Below are positions 48,958 to 57,249 of a stretch of 62,714 bases of DNA, one piece after another (position 1 is the stretch's first letter; each line of letters begins with the position of its first letter). This DNA comes from JAUUSJ01 sp051880475 (GTDB taxonomy: Bacteria; Bacillota; Clostridia; Lachnospirales; Lachnospiraceae): the NCBI GenBank assembly GCA_051880475.1, contig JBJEOA010000016.1, positions 1 through 62,714 of the forward strand, in the 5' to 3' direction. Both the position numbers and the translations under genes were made by a program. Below the pieces are notes generated by a model that ran no database searches, was not told the DNA's origin, and worked only from the letters and a program-made list of their open reading frames with translations.

Positions 48958-50394
48958 TTATGCATGTGGAATATTCGTATAGTCAGAAATCTCTCGGCTG
49001 ATTGTACATAAATCTCCTACATTTAAGTCATGAACATTGCTATGTCCCGTAATTCTGGCGAATGTCTTTAACTCCTCTAAAGAACAATTCAAATAGTTTG
49101 CAACTCTCTTTGCGGCGGTTTCTATCTTAAGTCTGGAGCGAAGTTCAGGATCTTGAGTCGCAACTCCGACTGGACACATACCACTTCCACAAATACGATA
49201 CTGCTGGCAGGCAGCGGCAACCATAGCTGCAGATGCAACTGCGACAGCGTCGGCTCCCATAGCTAAAGCTTTTGCAAAATCAGAGGAGACGCGAAGACCG
49301 CCTGTGATAACTAATTCAATATCAGATTTGACAGAATCAAGGTATTTTCTTGCACGGTAGAGAGCGTAGATTGTTGGAACACTCGTCGCGTCGCGGATAA
49401 TAGCAGGAGAAGCTCCGGTTGCTCCACCTCTTCCATCAATTGTGATAAAATCAGGCTCAGCAAATACGCAGTATTCTAAATCTTTTTCAATTTTTCCAGC
49501 GGCAATTTTAATACCAATAGGACGACCGTCAGAGCGAGTTCTAAGCTCAGATACTAAATTTTTCAAATCCTCTCTTGTTGTAATCTCTGGGAATTTAGAT
49601 GGGCTAATAACATCTTGACCAAGAGGTTTATTGCGAACAGCTGCAATCTCAGGAGTTACTTTATTGCCAGGTAAATGACCGCCCATACCAGGCTTAGTTC
49701 CCTGACCAATTTTAATCTCAATCGCATCGGCTTTTCTTAAGTTTTCGTCTGTCACACTATATTTATTTGGTACATATTCAAAAATATATTTATTGGCAGC
49801 TGCCATCTCCTCAGGTAAAATTCCGCCCTCTCCACTGCACATAGCACTTCCAGCCATAGCACTTCCTTTTGCCATAGCAATCTTCGTTTCTTTTGATAAT
49901 GCGCCAAAGGACATATGAGAAATATAAACTGGATTATTTAAAATCATTGGACGTTTTGCATTTTTTCCAATTACGGTTGTTGTGATGACAGGAGCATGCT
50001 CGTCAAGTGGTGGTGGATTAAGTTGTGCACCGAGTACTAAAATATCATCCCAATTTGGCATTGGCATTTGCGTTCCCATAGCCTCAATAATAGATTTTCC
50101 AGAAACTGCCATTTCATGAATTTGATTCATATACCGATAATTCGAATTAGTATTTCTTGTTTCTTTTGGATATTCCAAATTTAATTTTTCCTGTCCTTTT
50201 AATACTGTATCTTCTGCTTTACATGATTTACATGAAGACTCTTCAGAAAAAACTGTTTTTTCTAAAGCATCCTCCACTGGCATAAATTTGTCCACAGGTT
50301 GTTTGCACAAAGGACATTGTGTAAGTTCAGAGAAAGGATAACCCTCTTTTGACTCATCAAAAATATACCCACATACGCTACACTTATAAATCAT
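48958..50394 (-). CDS. Rubredoxin-glutamate synthase (GltB FMN domain) fusion
   Basis: A 478-residue protein. An N-terminal rubredoxin-like domain (CSVCGY and CPLCKQP, about 5-33) is followed by the FMN/[3Fe-4S] domain of glutamate synthase from about 75. Visible motifs are ISHMSFGALS, GEGGILPEE, KIGQGTKPGMGGHLPG, IDGRGGATGASP and the cluster cysteines CRICGSGMCPVG. It lacks the glutaminase domain, as in archaeal-type GltB proteins. The rubredoxin and a PerR-type operator suggest a redox or oxidative-stress role rather than bulk glutamate synthesis. A GAGGA-type ribosome site is present. Confidence 0.9.
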   Translation of the reverse strand: MIYKCSVCGYIFDESKEGYPFSELTQCPLCKQPVDKFMPVEDALEKTVFSEESSCKSCKAEDTVLKGQEKLNLEYPKETRNTNSNYRYMNQIHEMAVSGKSIIEAMGTQMPMPNWDDILVLGAQLNPPPLDEHAPVITTTVIGKNAKRPMILNNPVYISHMSFGALSKETKIAMAKGSAMAGSAMCSGEGGILPEEMAAANKYIFEYVPNKYSVTDENLRKADAIEIKIGQGTKPGMGGHLPGNKVTPEIAAVRNKPLGQDVISPSKFPEITTREDLKNLVSELRTRSDGRPIGIKIAAGKIEKDLEYCVFAEPDFITIDGRGGATGASPAIIRDATSVPTIYALYRARKYLDSVKSDIELVITGGLRVSSDFAKALAMGADAVAVASAAMVAAACQQYRICGSGMCPVGVATQDPELRSRLKIETAAKRVANYLNCSLEELKTFARITGHSNVHDLNVGDLCTISREISDYTNIPHA

Positions 50395-50426
50395 ACCTGA
50401 TTCCTCCTTTATTCTTTATATAATAA

Positions 50427-50441
50427 TAGTAACTATTACTA
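50427..50441. promoter_or_regulatory. PerR-type operator of the rubredoxin-GltB gene
   Basis: TAGTAAC-T-ATTACTA is a 7-1-7 inverted repeat with one mismatch, placed just downstream of the -10 on the minus strand. The same motif lies at the identical place in the rubrerythrin promoter. Confidence 0.78.
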
Positions 50442-50446
50442 TTATT

Positions 50447-50475
50447 ATAATACAATGAGAAAAAATATTCAACAA
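50447..50475 (-). promoter_or_regulatory. Sigma-A promoter of the rubredoxin-GltB gene
   Basis: On the minus strand TTGTTG, 17-bp spacer, TATTAT, followed at once by the PerR-type box. Confidence 0.72.
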
Positions 50476-50558
50476 AAAAATAAAAAAATATTAGAAAAAT
50501 ATAAACTTTTTGACAGAATTTTAATTTTTAAAAATAAAAATAAGGTTTTTATTATTTT

Positions 50559-50576
50559 TTTGAAACAAAGATTTTT
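50559..50576. promoter_or_regulatory. Candidate DeoR site 1 (TTTGAAACAAAGATTTTT)
   Basis: Matches the pattern TTTGAnnnAAAGATTTTT shared by the polyol operon and symporter upstream regions. Confidence 0.45.
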
Positions 50577-50645
50577 TTGAATTATATACAGAATTAATAG
50601 AATGGATAAGTTCGTTAATAAACAATGTATTAGGAAAAATACACA

Positions 50646-50663
50646 AAAAAATCTTTAAATCAA
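50646..50663. promoter_or_regulatory. Candidate DeoR site 2 (18 bp identical to the symporter upstream region)
   Basis: AAAAATCTTTAAATCAAA, the reverse orientation of the same pattern. An identical 18-bp sequence occurs at 59609-59626 before the DAACS symporter. Confidence 0.6.
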
Positions 50664-50715
50664 ATCTAAAAAGACTAAAATAAAGAAAAATGCTTGTGAA
50701 AAATGCTGAAAAATA

Positions 50716-50732
50716 TTTGAAACACAGATTTT
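50716..50732. promoter_or_regulatory. Candidate DeoR site 3 (TTTGAAACACAGATTTT)
   Basis: Third copy of the pattern, ending 2 bp before the -35 of the polyol operon promoter. Confidence 0.5.
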
Positions 50733-50734
50733 AA

Positions 50735-50763
50735 TTGACAAAACAAAGAAAAAGAGATAGAAT
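50735..50763 (+). promoter_or_regulatory. Sigma-A promoter of the polyol/ketose operon
   Basis: TTGACA, 17-bp spacer, TAGAAT. It gives a leader of about 100 nt. With the PerR promoter and three candidate DeoR sites it accounts for the 475-bp gap. Confidence 0.85.
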
Positions 50764-50869
50764 GTAAATACATTAAAGAAAACGTATTTCTGGCCGGAAG
50801 ATATGTTAAATCATAATGGTTATTTATAAAACATTATAAAGCATATAAGCTAATAAGGAGGATTTTATA

Positions 50870-51946
50870 ATGAAAGCTATTGTAAGATATGGTAAAGAGT
50901 TTGGTGGTTATACAATGACAGATGTCCCAGTTCCAACTTGTGGACCAGAAGACATCATTCTTGAAATTAAAGCGGCAGCAATTTGTGGTGCAGATATGAA
51001 ACACTGGAGAGTAGATAATGGCTCTGATGAGTTCAACTCCATTCGTGGACATGAGTTTGCAGGTGAGATTATTGAGGTTGGAGAGAAAGTAACAGATTGG
51101 AAAGTAGGTCAAAGAGTAGTATCTGATAATAGTGCTCATGTATGTGGTGTTTGTCCAGCATGTGAGCAGGGAGACTTCCTTTGCTGTGAGAGCAAGGTAA
51201 ACCTTGGATTAGACAATAATACTTGGGGCGGCGGATTCTCAAAATACTGTAAAGTTCCAGGAGAGATTTTAAGAATTCATAAACATGCAATTTGGGAGAT
51301 TCCAGAAGGTGTGAAATATGAAGAAGCAGCAGTTCTTGACCCAATCTGTAATGCTTACAAGGCAGTTGCACAGCAGGCTCATTTATTACCAGGACAAGAC
51401 GTAGTAGTATTTGGTACTGGCCCACTTGGTTTATTCTCTGTACAGATTGCAAGAATCATGGGAGCAGTAAATATCGTTATGGTAGGTCTTGACGAGGACG
51501 TGGCAACTCGTTTCCCTGTTGCATTAGAAGTAGGTGCAACTCATGTTGTAAATGGTTCTAGAGAAGATGTTGTAAAACGTTGTACAGAAATCTGTGGAAG
51601 AGATAACTTAGGATTAGTTATTGAGTGTTCTGGTGCAAACATCGCTTTGAAACAGGCAATTGAGATGACTAGACCAAACGCTGAGATTGTACGTGTAGGT
51701 ATGGGATTCAAGCCATTAGAATTCTCTATCAATGATATTACATCATGGAATAAGAGTATCATTGGACATATGGCTTATGATTCTACATCATGGAGAAATG
51801 CAATCCGTCTATTAAAATCCGGACAGATTAAAGTTCAGCCATTGATTACACATAGATTAGGTCTTTCTGAGTACGAAAAAGGATTTGATGCAATGGCATC
51901 AAAAGAGGCAATCAAAGTTATTTTCCATTATGATTTTGAAGACTAA
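50870..51946 (+). CDS. Zinc-dependent polyol/alcohol dehydrogenase (MDR family), first
   Basis: A 358-residue medium-chain dehydrogenase. Catalytic zinc ligands are in ICGADMKHW (Cys) and RGHEFAGE (His/Glu), with structural zinc cysteines in CGVCPACEQGDFLC and the nucleotide loop FGTGPLGLF. It resembles sorbitol/threonine dehydrogenases and probably oxidises a polyol or secondary alcohol with NAD. First gene of the seven-gene operon, with AAGGAGG upstream. Its exact substrate is unknown. Confidence 0.88.
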   Translation: MKAIVRYGKEFGGYTMTDVPVPTCGPEDIILEIKAAAICGADMKHWRVDNGSDEFNSIRGHEFAGEIIEVGEKVTDWKVGQRVVSDNSAHVCGVCPACEQGDFLCCESKVNLGLDNNTWGGGFSKYCKVPGEILRIHKHAIWEIPEGVKYEEAAVLDPICNAYKAVAQQAHLLPGQDVVVFGTGPLGLFSVQIARIMGAVNIVMVGLDEDVATRFPVALEVGATHVVNGSREDVVKRCTEICGRDNLGLVIECSGANIALKQAIEMTRPNAEIVRVGMGFKPLEFSINDITSWNKSIIGHMAYDSTSWRNAIRLLKSGQIKVQPLITHRLGLSEYEKGFDAMASKEAIKVIFHYDFED

Positions 51947-51964
51947 TTTTTGCGAGGAGAAATT

Positions 51965-52648
51965 ATGAAGAAAAAATTAATGATTGCTCCATCAATGGGA
52001 TGTTGTGATTTATTTGACATGGAACGGCAAGTTCGCATTATTGATGAAAAATCAGACTTCTTACATATGGATATAAAAGATGGTGTATACGTACCAAGTT
52101 TTGGAATTGGACCTGAATTTTTGGCAGCGTTAAAAGATAAAGTAAAAACACCAATGGATGCACATTTAATGATTAAGCACCCACAGCAATATTTAGAAAC
52201 TTTCGCAAAGGCTGGAGCTGCTTATATTACACCTCATACAGATTGTATCGAGGGAGATGCATTCGTAACAATTAATAAAATTAAGGCTCTTGGATGTAAA
52301 GCTGGAATCGCTTTAAACCCATCTGTACCTTTAACAACAATAGAGTATTATTTGCCATTACTTGATAAAGTAACGATTATGATTGTAGACGCAGGAATCT
52401 CTGGACAAAAGGTTATTGAGCAGACATATGATAAAATTAGAAAGCTTGTAAAGATAAGAGAAGAAAAAGGTCTTAACTTTTTAATTGAGGCAGATGGTTC
52501 CATGAATCGAGATGTATATCGTCCATTATATGAGGCAGGAGCAGATATGGTTGTTCTAGGACCTCCAGCATTATGGAATAAGGCAGAAGATTTTGAAGAA
52601 GCATGGGCAATTATGGAAAGTGAGATGGAAACAGAACTTTCCGATTAA
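51965..52648 (+). CDS. D-allulose-6-phosphate 3-epimerase-like protein (AlsE family)
   Basis: A 227-residue TIM barrel of the ribulose-phosphate 3-epimerase superfamily. Motifs are LHMDIKDGVYVPSF, MDAHLMIKHP, IVDAGISGQ and IEADGSMN. The tail GADMVVLGPPALWNKAEDFEEAW (split here as GADMVVLG and LWNKAEDFEEAW) matches E. coli AlsE better than Rpe. It should invert C3 of a ketose 6-phosphate such as allulose 6-phosphate to fructose 6-phosphate. The ATG follows GAGGAG by 6 bp. Confidence 0.83.
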   Translation: MKKKLMIAPSMGCCDLFDMERQVRIIDEKSDFLHMDIKDGVYVPSFGIGPEFLAALKDKVKTPMDAHLMIKHPQQYLETFAKAGAAYITPHTDCIEGDAFVTINKIKALGCKAGIALNPSVPLTTIEYYLPLLDKVTIMIVDAGISGQKVIEQTYDKIRKLVKIREEKGLNFLIEADGSMNRDVYRPLYEAGADMVVLGPPALWNKAEDFEEAWAIMESEMETELSD

Positions 52649-52683
52649 TTGAGAGAACTGCCTTCGCAGGCACAAGTACATGA

Positions 52684-52765
52684 ATGAAAGTCCAATTGCA
52701 CTGTCAAATGCCGAGTCAAATTTGAGCAAGTCAGGTTTGTCTCGACGCTTGACAGGGACTTTCAT
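52684..52765 (-). repeat. ATGAAAGTCC element, shortened copy E
   Basis: An 82-bp inverted-orientation copy that keeps the outer arms and stem P2 (CTGTCAA...TTTGACAG with a diverged tip) and only a trace of P4 (GCAATT). It lies in the polyol operon between the epimerase and MFS genes and is open in the MFS frame. Confidence 0.8.
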
Positions 52766-52814
52766 AGTAAGTAAGATAAAATATTTTGGATTAAGAAAGG
52801 GAATGGAAAAAATT

Positions 52815-54194
52815 ATGGCAGCACAAAAAAACGCAAATATCGGTGCAAGACTTGACAGACTTCCAAATTCAGGTTGGCATATAAAGATGTGGTTAGTATC
52901 AGCTTTTGCACTTTTAGTTTGTTGGTCAAACGGTATCGGTGGAGCAGTACAAAACGTATTATTAAATGAGTTACATTGGTTAGAGCCAGGTTCTAAACTT
53001 CTTGCCATGTGGGGAACTACATACACAGCTGGTCAGTTATTTGGAGCATTAGTTGGTGGACCAATCGGAGATAAAATTGGTCGTAAAAAATCTATCTTAT
53101 TGTATGAAGTAATTCATATTATTGCTATGCTCGGTGGAGCAGCAGCTCCAAATATCACTGTTTTATATGTATTTAGATTAATTCAGGGATTTGGATTAGG
53201 TGCATTATTAGTAGTATTATTTGCAGCATTTACAGAGTATGTACCTGGAAAGAACCGTGGTGTATGGTCTTCTAGAAACTCCTTTATTGGTAACTTCGCT
53301 CATCCAATCTGTAATGGTATCGCATTATTAATTGTTTCTACAGGAGTTAGTATGAATGCAAACTGGAGAATTCAGTATATTATTCCTTCTGTATTATCTA
53401 TTATTGCAAGCATTATTATTTACAACAAATATCCAGAGTCTCCACGTTGGTTAGAAGCTCAGGGTAGAGTAGAAGAAGCAGATGCGATTATGACAACAAT
53501 CGAAAAAGAGATTGAAGCATCTACAGGAAAACCATTACCTCCAATCGAGGAGACAGCACCTGCAAAAGTAAAAAGTTTACCATACTCAGCATTATTTAAA
53601 GGTGGCTTATTAAAGAGAACAATTTGTGGTTCTTTAGTATTAATTGGTATGAATACAATTCAGTATACATTGATGAACTGGATGCCATCCCTATTAAGTT
53701 CTATGGGATATGATACATCACAGTCACAGTTTATGACAATGTTTGGATTATTTGGCGCTCCATTTGGAATCTTTTTAGCATCCTTATATATGGATAAAGT
53801 GCCTAGAAGAATAACTGGTGTAGCATTATTGATCGCAATGGCTGTTATGGGAATTATTACATCCAAACAGACCACAATGGGCGCATTAATCGCTTCCACA
53901 TTCGTATTAAATACATTTATCTATATGTATGTATGTTATGCATCTGCAGTATATGTTCCAGAGATGTGGCCAACTTCAGCAAAATTATCTGGATCAGGAT
54001 TCTGTAACGCAATGGGTCGTGTAAGTAATATCTTCTTCCCGTTCTTAGTAACATCTGTAGCAGCTGGTTCTTTGGGATCAAACGGTGTATTTGTTTTAAT
54101 CTCAATTGTGGCAGCAATCATCGCAGTATCTATTATCATATTCGGTGTTGAGACAAGAGGAGAATCTGTCGAGGATATCGGTAATGTAGAATAA
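52815..54194 (+). CDS. MFS transporter (sugar/polyol:H+ symporter type)
   Basis: A 459-residue permease with about twelve helices. The signature loop GDKIGRKKS lies between helices 2 and 3, with a central cytoplasmic loop near 215-240 and PESPRWLEAQGR of the sugar-porter/metabolite:H+ symporter group. Inference from context: it imports the polyol or ketose used by the operon. I place the start at the ATG of MAAQKNANIG. The open frame extends 45 codons upstream, but those codons come from the repeat element E. Confidence 0.88.
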   Translation: MAAQKNANIGARLDRLPNSGWHIKMWLVSAFALLVCWSNGIGGAVQNVLLNELHWLEPGSKLLAMWGTTYTAGQLFGALVGGPIGDKIGRKKSILLYEVIHIIAMLGGAAAPNITVLYVFRLIQGFGLGALLVVLFAAFTEYVPGKNRGVWSSRNSFIGNFAHPICNGIALLIVSTGVSMNANWRIQYIIPSVLSIIASIIIYNKYPESPRWLEAQGRVEEADAIMTTIEKEIEASTGKPLPPIEETAPAKVKSLPYSALFKGGLLKRTICGSLVLIGMNTIQYTLMNWMPSLLSSMGYDTSQSQFMTMFGLFGAPFGIFLASLYMDKVPRRITGVALLIAMAVMGIITSKQTTMGALIASTFVLNTFIYMYVCYASAVYVPEMWPTSAKLSGSGFCNAMGRVSNIFFPFLVTSVAAGSLGSNGVFVLISIVAAIIAVSIIIFGVETRGESVEDIGNVE

Positions 54195-54195
54195 C

Positions 54196-54244
54196 GAGGA
54201 GTTCTCCTCTCCCCTTTGGGGGCTCCTCCCTCCCCCCTTTGGGG
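54196..54244. repeat. C/G-rich repeated hairpins after the MFS gene
   Basis: Two copies of a CTCCTC...CCCCTTTGGGG unit follow GAGGAGTTCTCCTC. Each CCCCTTTGGGG is a perfect small hairpin. The run stands out against AT-rich surroundings and lies between two operon genes, possibly as a processing or partial terminator site. Confidence 0.75.
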
Positions 54245-54321
54245 ATATAAAATGCTAGTAAAAGCGTTAAGATAAAGTCTAGTAAATAGATTTATTTATT
54301 AAAAGAAAGGAAGTATGCAAA

Positions 54322-55377
54322 ATGAAAAATTCAGAAGCAATTTTAGTGACACCAAAACAGTTCGAAATTCAAGAGTGTCCAGTTCCACAGCCAAAAGATC
54401 ATGAAATTCTTATGAAAGTAGAGTATGTTGGAATGTGCGGATCTGATATTCATGGATTTGAGTTTGGTCCATTTATTCCTCCTAAAGATCCAAATCAGAA
54501 AATTGGATTAGGTCATGAAGTTGCAGGTGAGGTAGCGGCAATCGGAGCAAAAGTAACAAAATTTAAAGTTGGAGATAAAGTATTAATCGAGCCAGGTGTT
54601 CCAGATGACACATGTGAGTATTGCCGTACAGGTCGCTATAATATTTGTCCAGGTGTTGACTTTATGGCAACGCAGCCAAACTATAGAGGTGCTTTGACAC
54701 AGTATATGGTACATCCAGAAGAGTGGACTTACCATATTCCAGAAGGAATGAGCACAATGGAAGGCGCATTAGTTGAGCCAGCAGCAGTTGGAATGCATGC
54801 AGCAGTTCTCGGCGGAGCAACAGTTGGAAAGAGCATCGTAATTCTTGGAGCAGGTGCAATTGGTCTTATGGTACTTCAGGCATGTAAGAGTCTTGGAGCA
54901 ACAGATATCACAGTTGTAGATATTATGCAAAAGAGATTAGACCTTGCCTTAAAACTTGGCGCAAAGAGAGTTATTAATGGAAAAGATGAGGACACAGTTG
55001 CAGTTCTTAGATCTGAGCAGATGTATGGCGACCACGGTGTAGACCTTGTATTTGAGGCGGCTGGTTCTGTATTTACTGCACAGCAGGCAGTTCAAATCGT
55101 TAGCCGTGGTGGAAAGATTATGATGGTTGGTACACAGTCTAAGCCAGTTCCAATTGACTTCTTAAAAATCAATCGTGAAGTTACAATTCAGACATCTTTC
55201 CGTTACTGCAATAATTTCCCTCAGACAATTGAGGCAATTGCTACAGGCAAATTTAATGTAAAAGATATGGTAACACATATTTATGATTATAAAGATGTAC
55301 AGCAGGCATTTGAAGACGCAATCGATCCAGTGAAGAAAGCGGATATGATAAAAGGCGTTGTTAAAGTAACAGAGTAA
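54322..55377 (+). CDS. Zinc-dependent polyol dehydrogenase (sorbitol dehydrogenase-like), second
   Basis: A 351-residue medium-chain dehydrogenase. The catalytic zinc is held by MCGSDIHGFE and LGHEVAGE, structural cysteines by DDTCEYCRTGRYNIC, and the cofactor by LGAGAIGLM. The DIMQKRLDLA segment with Asp after the second strand suggests NAD. It is closest to sorbitol/L-iditol 2-dehydrogenases. Having two such enzymes in one operon suggests two oxidation steps or two related polyols. Confidence 0.89.
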   Translation: MKNSEAILVTPKQFEIQECPVPQPKDHEILMKVEYVGMCGSDIHGFEFGPFIPPKDPNQKIGLGHEVAGEVAAIGAKVTKFKVGDKVLIEPGVPDDTCEYCRTGRYNICPGVDFMATQPNYRGALTQYMVHPEEWTYHIPEGMSTMEGALVEPAAVGMHAAVLGGATVGKSIVILGAGAIGLMVLQACKSLGATDITVVDIMQKRLDLALKLGAKRVINGKDEDTVAVLRSEQMYGDHGVDLVFEAAGSVFTAQQAVQIVSRGGKIMMVGTQSKPVPIDFLKINREVTIQTSFRYCNNFPQTIEAIATGKFNVKDMVTHIYDYKDVQQAFEDAIDPVKKADMIKGVVKVTE

Positions 55378-55417
55378 CAATCAGACTTATCAGGTTTAAT
55401 GAGGAAAGGAATATAAA

Positions 55418-56257
55418 ATGATAGCAGATATTAGATTTTGGGAAAGAAAAGCAAGCGAAGGACATTACGCAATTCCACATTTCAACGTATGGAATGCAGA
55501 AATGTTAATGGGTGTTATTGATGCTGCGGAAGAACTCCGTGCTCCAATTATCATCTCTTTTGGTACAGGATTCACAGGAAATACTTCTTTTGAAGATTTC
55601 TGTTATATGATGGAGTCTATGGCGAAAAAAGCTACAGTTCCAGTAATTTTACACTGGGATCATGGTCGTAACTGGACAATCTTAAAGAACGCTGTTGACC
55701 ACTGCATGAATTCTGTAATGCGTGACGCATCTGCATTACCTTTCGAGGAAAATATTGCAGAGATTAAGAGATGTGTAGATTATTTCCACGCATATAATAT
55801 TCCTGTTGAGGCAGAGTTAGGACATGTAGGAAATGAGACAGTTTACGAGGAAGCATTAGCTGAGTATGCTTACACAGATCCTTCTCAGGCAAAAGAGTTC
55901 GTAGAGAGAACAGGATGTGACTCTTTAGCAGTAGCAATCGGAAATGTTCACGGCGTATATTCTTCTGAGCCTAAATTAGCATTTGATATTTTAGAGCAGG
56001 TTGCAAAAGCGGTTGATGTTCCATTAGTACTTCACGGAGCATCTGGTATCGGTGATGAAGATATTAAGAAAGCAATTTCTTTAGGTATCGCTAAGATTAA
56101 TATTCATACAGAGCTTTGCCAGGCAGCTATGGAAGCAATTAATGAGCATAAAGATGAGCCATTCTTAGCTGTAGAGCGTGCAGTTCGCAATGCAGTAAAA
56201 GAGCGTGCAATGTATAAAATCAAATTGTTCGGCGACGACGGAAGGGCTGATGAATAG
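55418..56257 (+). CDS. Class II ketose-bisphosphate aldolase family protein
   Basis: A 279-residue zinc aldolase of the fructose/tagatose-bisphosphate family. Catalytic marks are HWDHGR (metal His and Asp), EAELGHVG, IGNVHGVY and LHGASGIG (phosphate loop). It would split a ketose 1-phosphate or 1,6-bisphosphate into dihydroxyacetone phosphate and an aldehyde. It starts 40 bp after the dehydrogenase with AGGAAAGGA. Which ketose it uses is open. Confidence 0.88.
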   Translation: MIADIRFWERKASEGHYAIPHFNVWNAEMLMGVIDAAEELRAPIIISFGTGFTGNTSFEDFCYMMESMAKKATVPVILHWDHGRNWTILKNAVDHCMNSVMRDASALPFEENIAEIKRCVDYFHAYNIPVEAELGHVGNETVYEEALAEYAYTDPSQAKEFVERTGCDSLAVAIGNVHGVYSSEPKLAFDILEQVAKAVDVPLVLHGASGIGDEDIKKAISLGIAKINIHTELCQAAMEAINEHKDEPFLAVERAVRNAVKERAMYKIKLFGDDGRADE

Positions 56258-57216
56258 TGGAAAAAAAATTAGACGTATTATGCTTGGGTGCAGCGGTTGT
56301 GGATATTCCGTTGCGTCCAGTATCAAGAGATATTTTTGATATTGAATCATATCCAGTTGAGCAGATTGCGATGGCTGTAGGTGGAGATGCCATGAACGAG
56401 TCTACCATCATTAGCCGTCTTGGATTTAAGACAGGTCTTATGGCAGCTATCGGTGATGATGCAGCAGGTGCATTTATTTTACGCTCTTGCAAGAAAGATA
56501 ATATTGATACAGAAGGCGTTACCATTGATCCTTCTTTAAATACCTCAATCAATATTGGACTTGTAACAGCAGATGGAGAGAGAACATTTATTACAAACCG
56601 TAATGGAAGTCTCTGGAAAGAAAATATTGAGCATGTTAATTTTGAGAAAATTAAACAGGCTAAAATCTTATCTCTAGCAAGTATTTTTAATTGTCCATTA
56701 TTAGATGGAAAAACATTAGAAGTTATTTTTAAATTTGCAAAAGAGCAGAATATGATTATTACGGCAGATATGATTATGCCTCGACTTGGAGAGACATTAG
56801 ATGATATCGCTGGAGCTTTAAGTTATGTAGATTATTTCTTCCCTAATTTCGATGAAGCTTGTTTGATGACAGGGGAGACAGACGAGGCAAAGGTTGCAGA
56901 TAAATTATTTAGCTATGGAATTAAAAACGTAGTTATGAAGATTGGAAAGCGTGGCTGTTATATACGCAACAAAGATGGAGTTATGATTGTCCCTGCTTGT
57001 AAGGGAATTACAGCAATCGATACAATCGGTGCTGGAGATAATTTTGCATCTGGATTTATCGCAGCATTACTTCAAGGAAAAGATTTAAGGGGATGTGGAG
57101 AGTACGCAAACTGTACAGCGGCGATTGCCGTACAGCATCCTGGGGCAACTTCTGGTGTTCAAAATAGAGAAATGGTAGAAGAAATGCTTGTAAAATATCA
57201 CGAAGACTATAAATAG
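56257..57216 (+). CDS. PfkB-family sugar kinase
   Basis: A 319-residue ribokinase-fold kinase with GGDAMNESTIISRLG (about 43-57) and the catalytic TIGAGDNFASGF. The GTG start overlaps the aldolase stop by one base, so the two are translationally coupled. That suggests kinase and aldolase act in sequence on the same ketose phosphate. Sugar specificity is unknown. Confidence 0.9.
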   Translation: MEKKLDVLCLGAAVVDIPLRPVSRDIFDIESYPVEQIAMAVGGDAMNESTIISRLGFKTGLMAAIGDDAAGAFILRSCKKDNIDTEGVTIDPSLNTSINIGLVTADGERTFITNRNGSLWKENIEHVNFEKIKQAKILSLASIFNCPLLDGKTLEVIFKFAKEQNMIITADMIMPRLGETLDDIAGALSYVDYFFPNFDEACLMTGETDEAKVADKLFSYGIKNVVMKIGKRGCYIRNKDGVMIVPACKGITAIDTIGAGDNFASGFIAALLQGKDLRGCGEYANCTAAIAVQHPGATSGVQNREMVEEMLVKYHEDYK

Positions 57217-57249
57217 TGACAAAGTTAAATAAAAGAAAGGAATACTATA

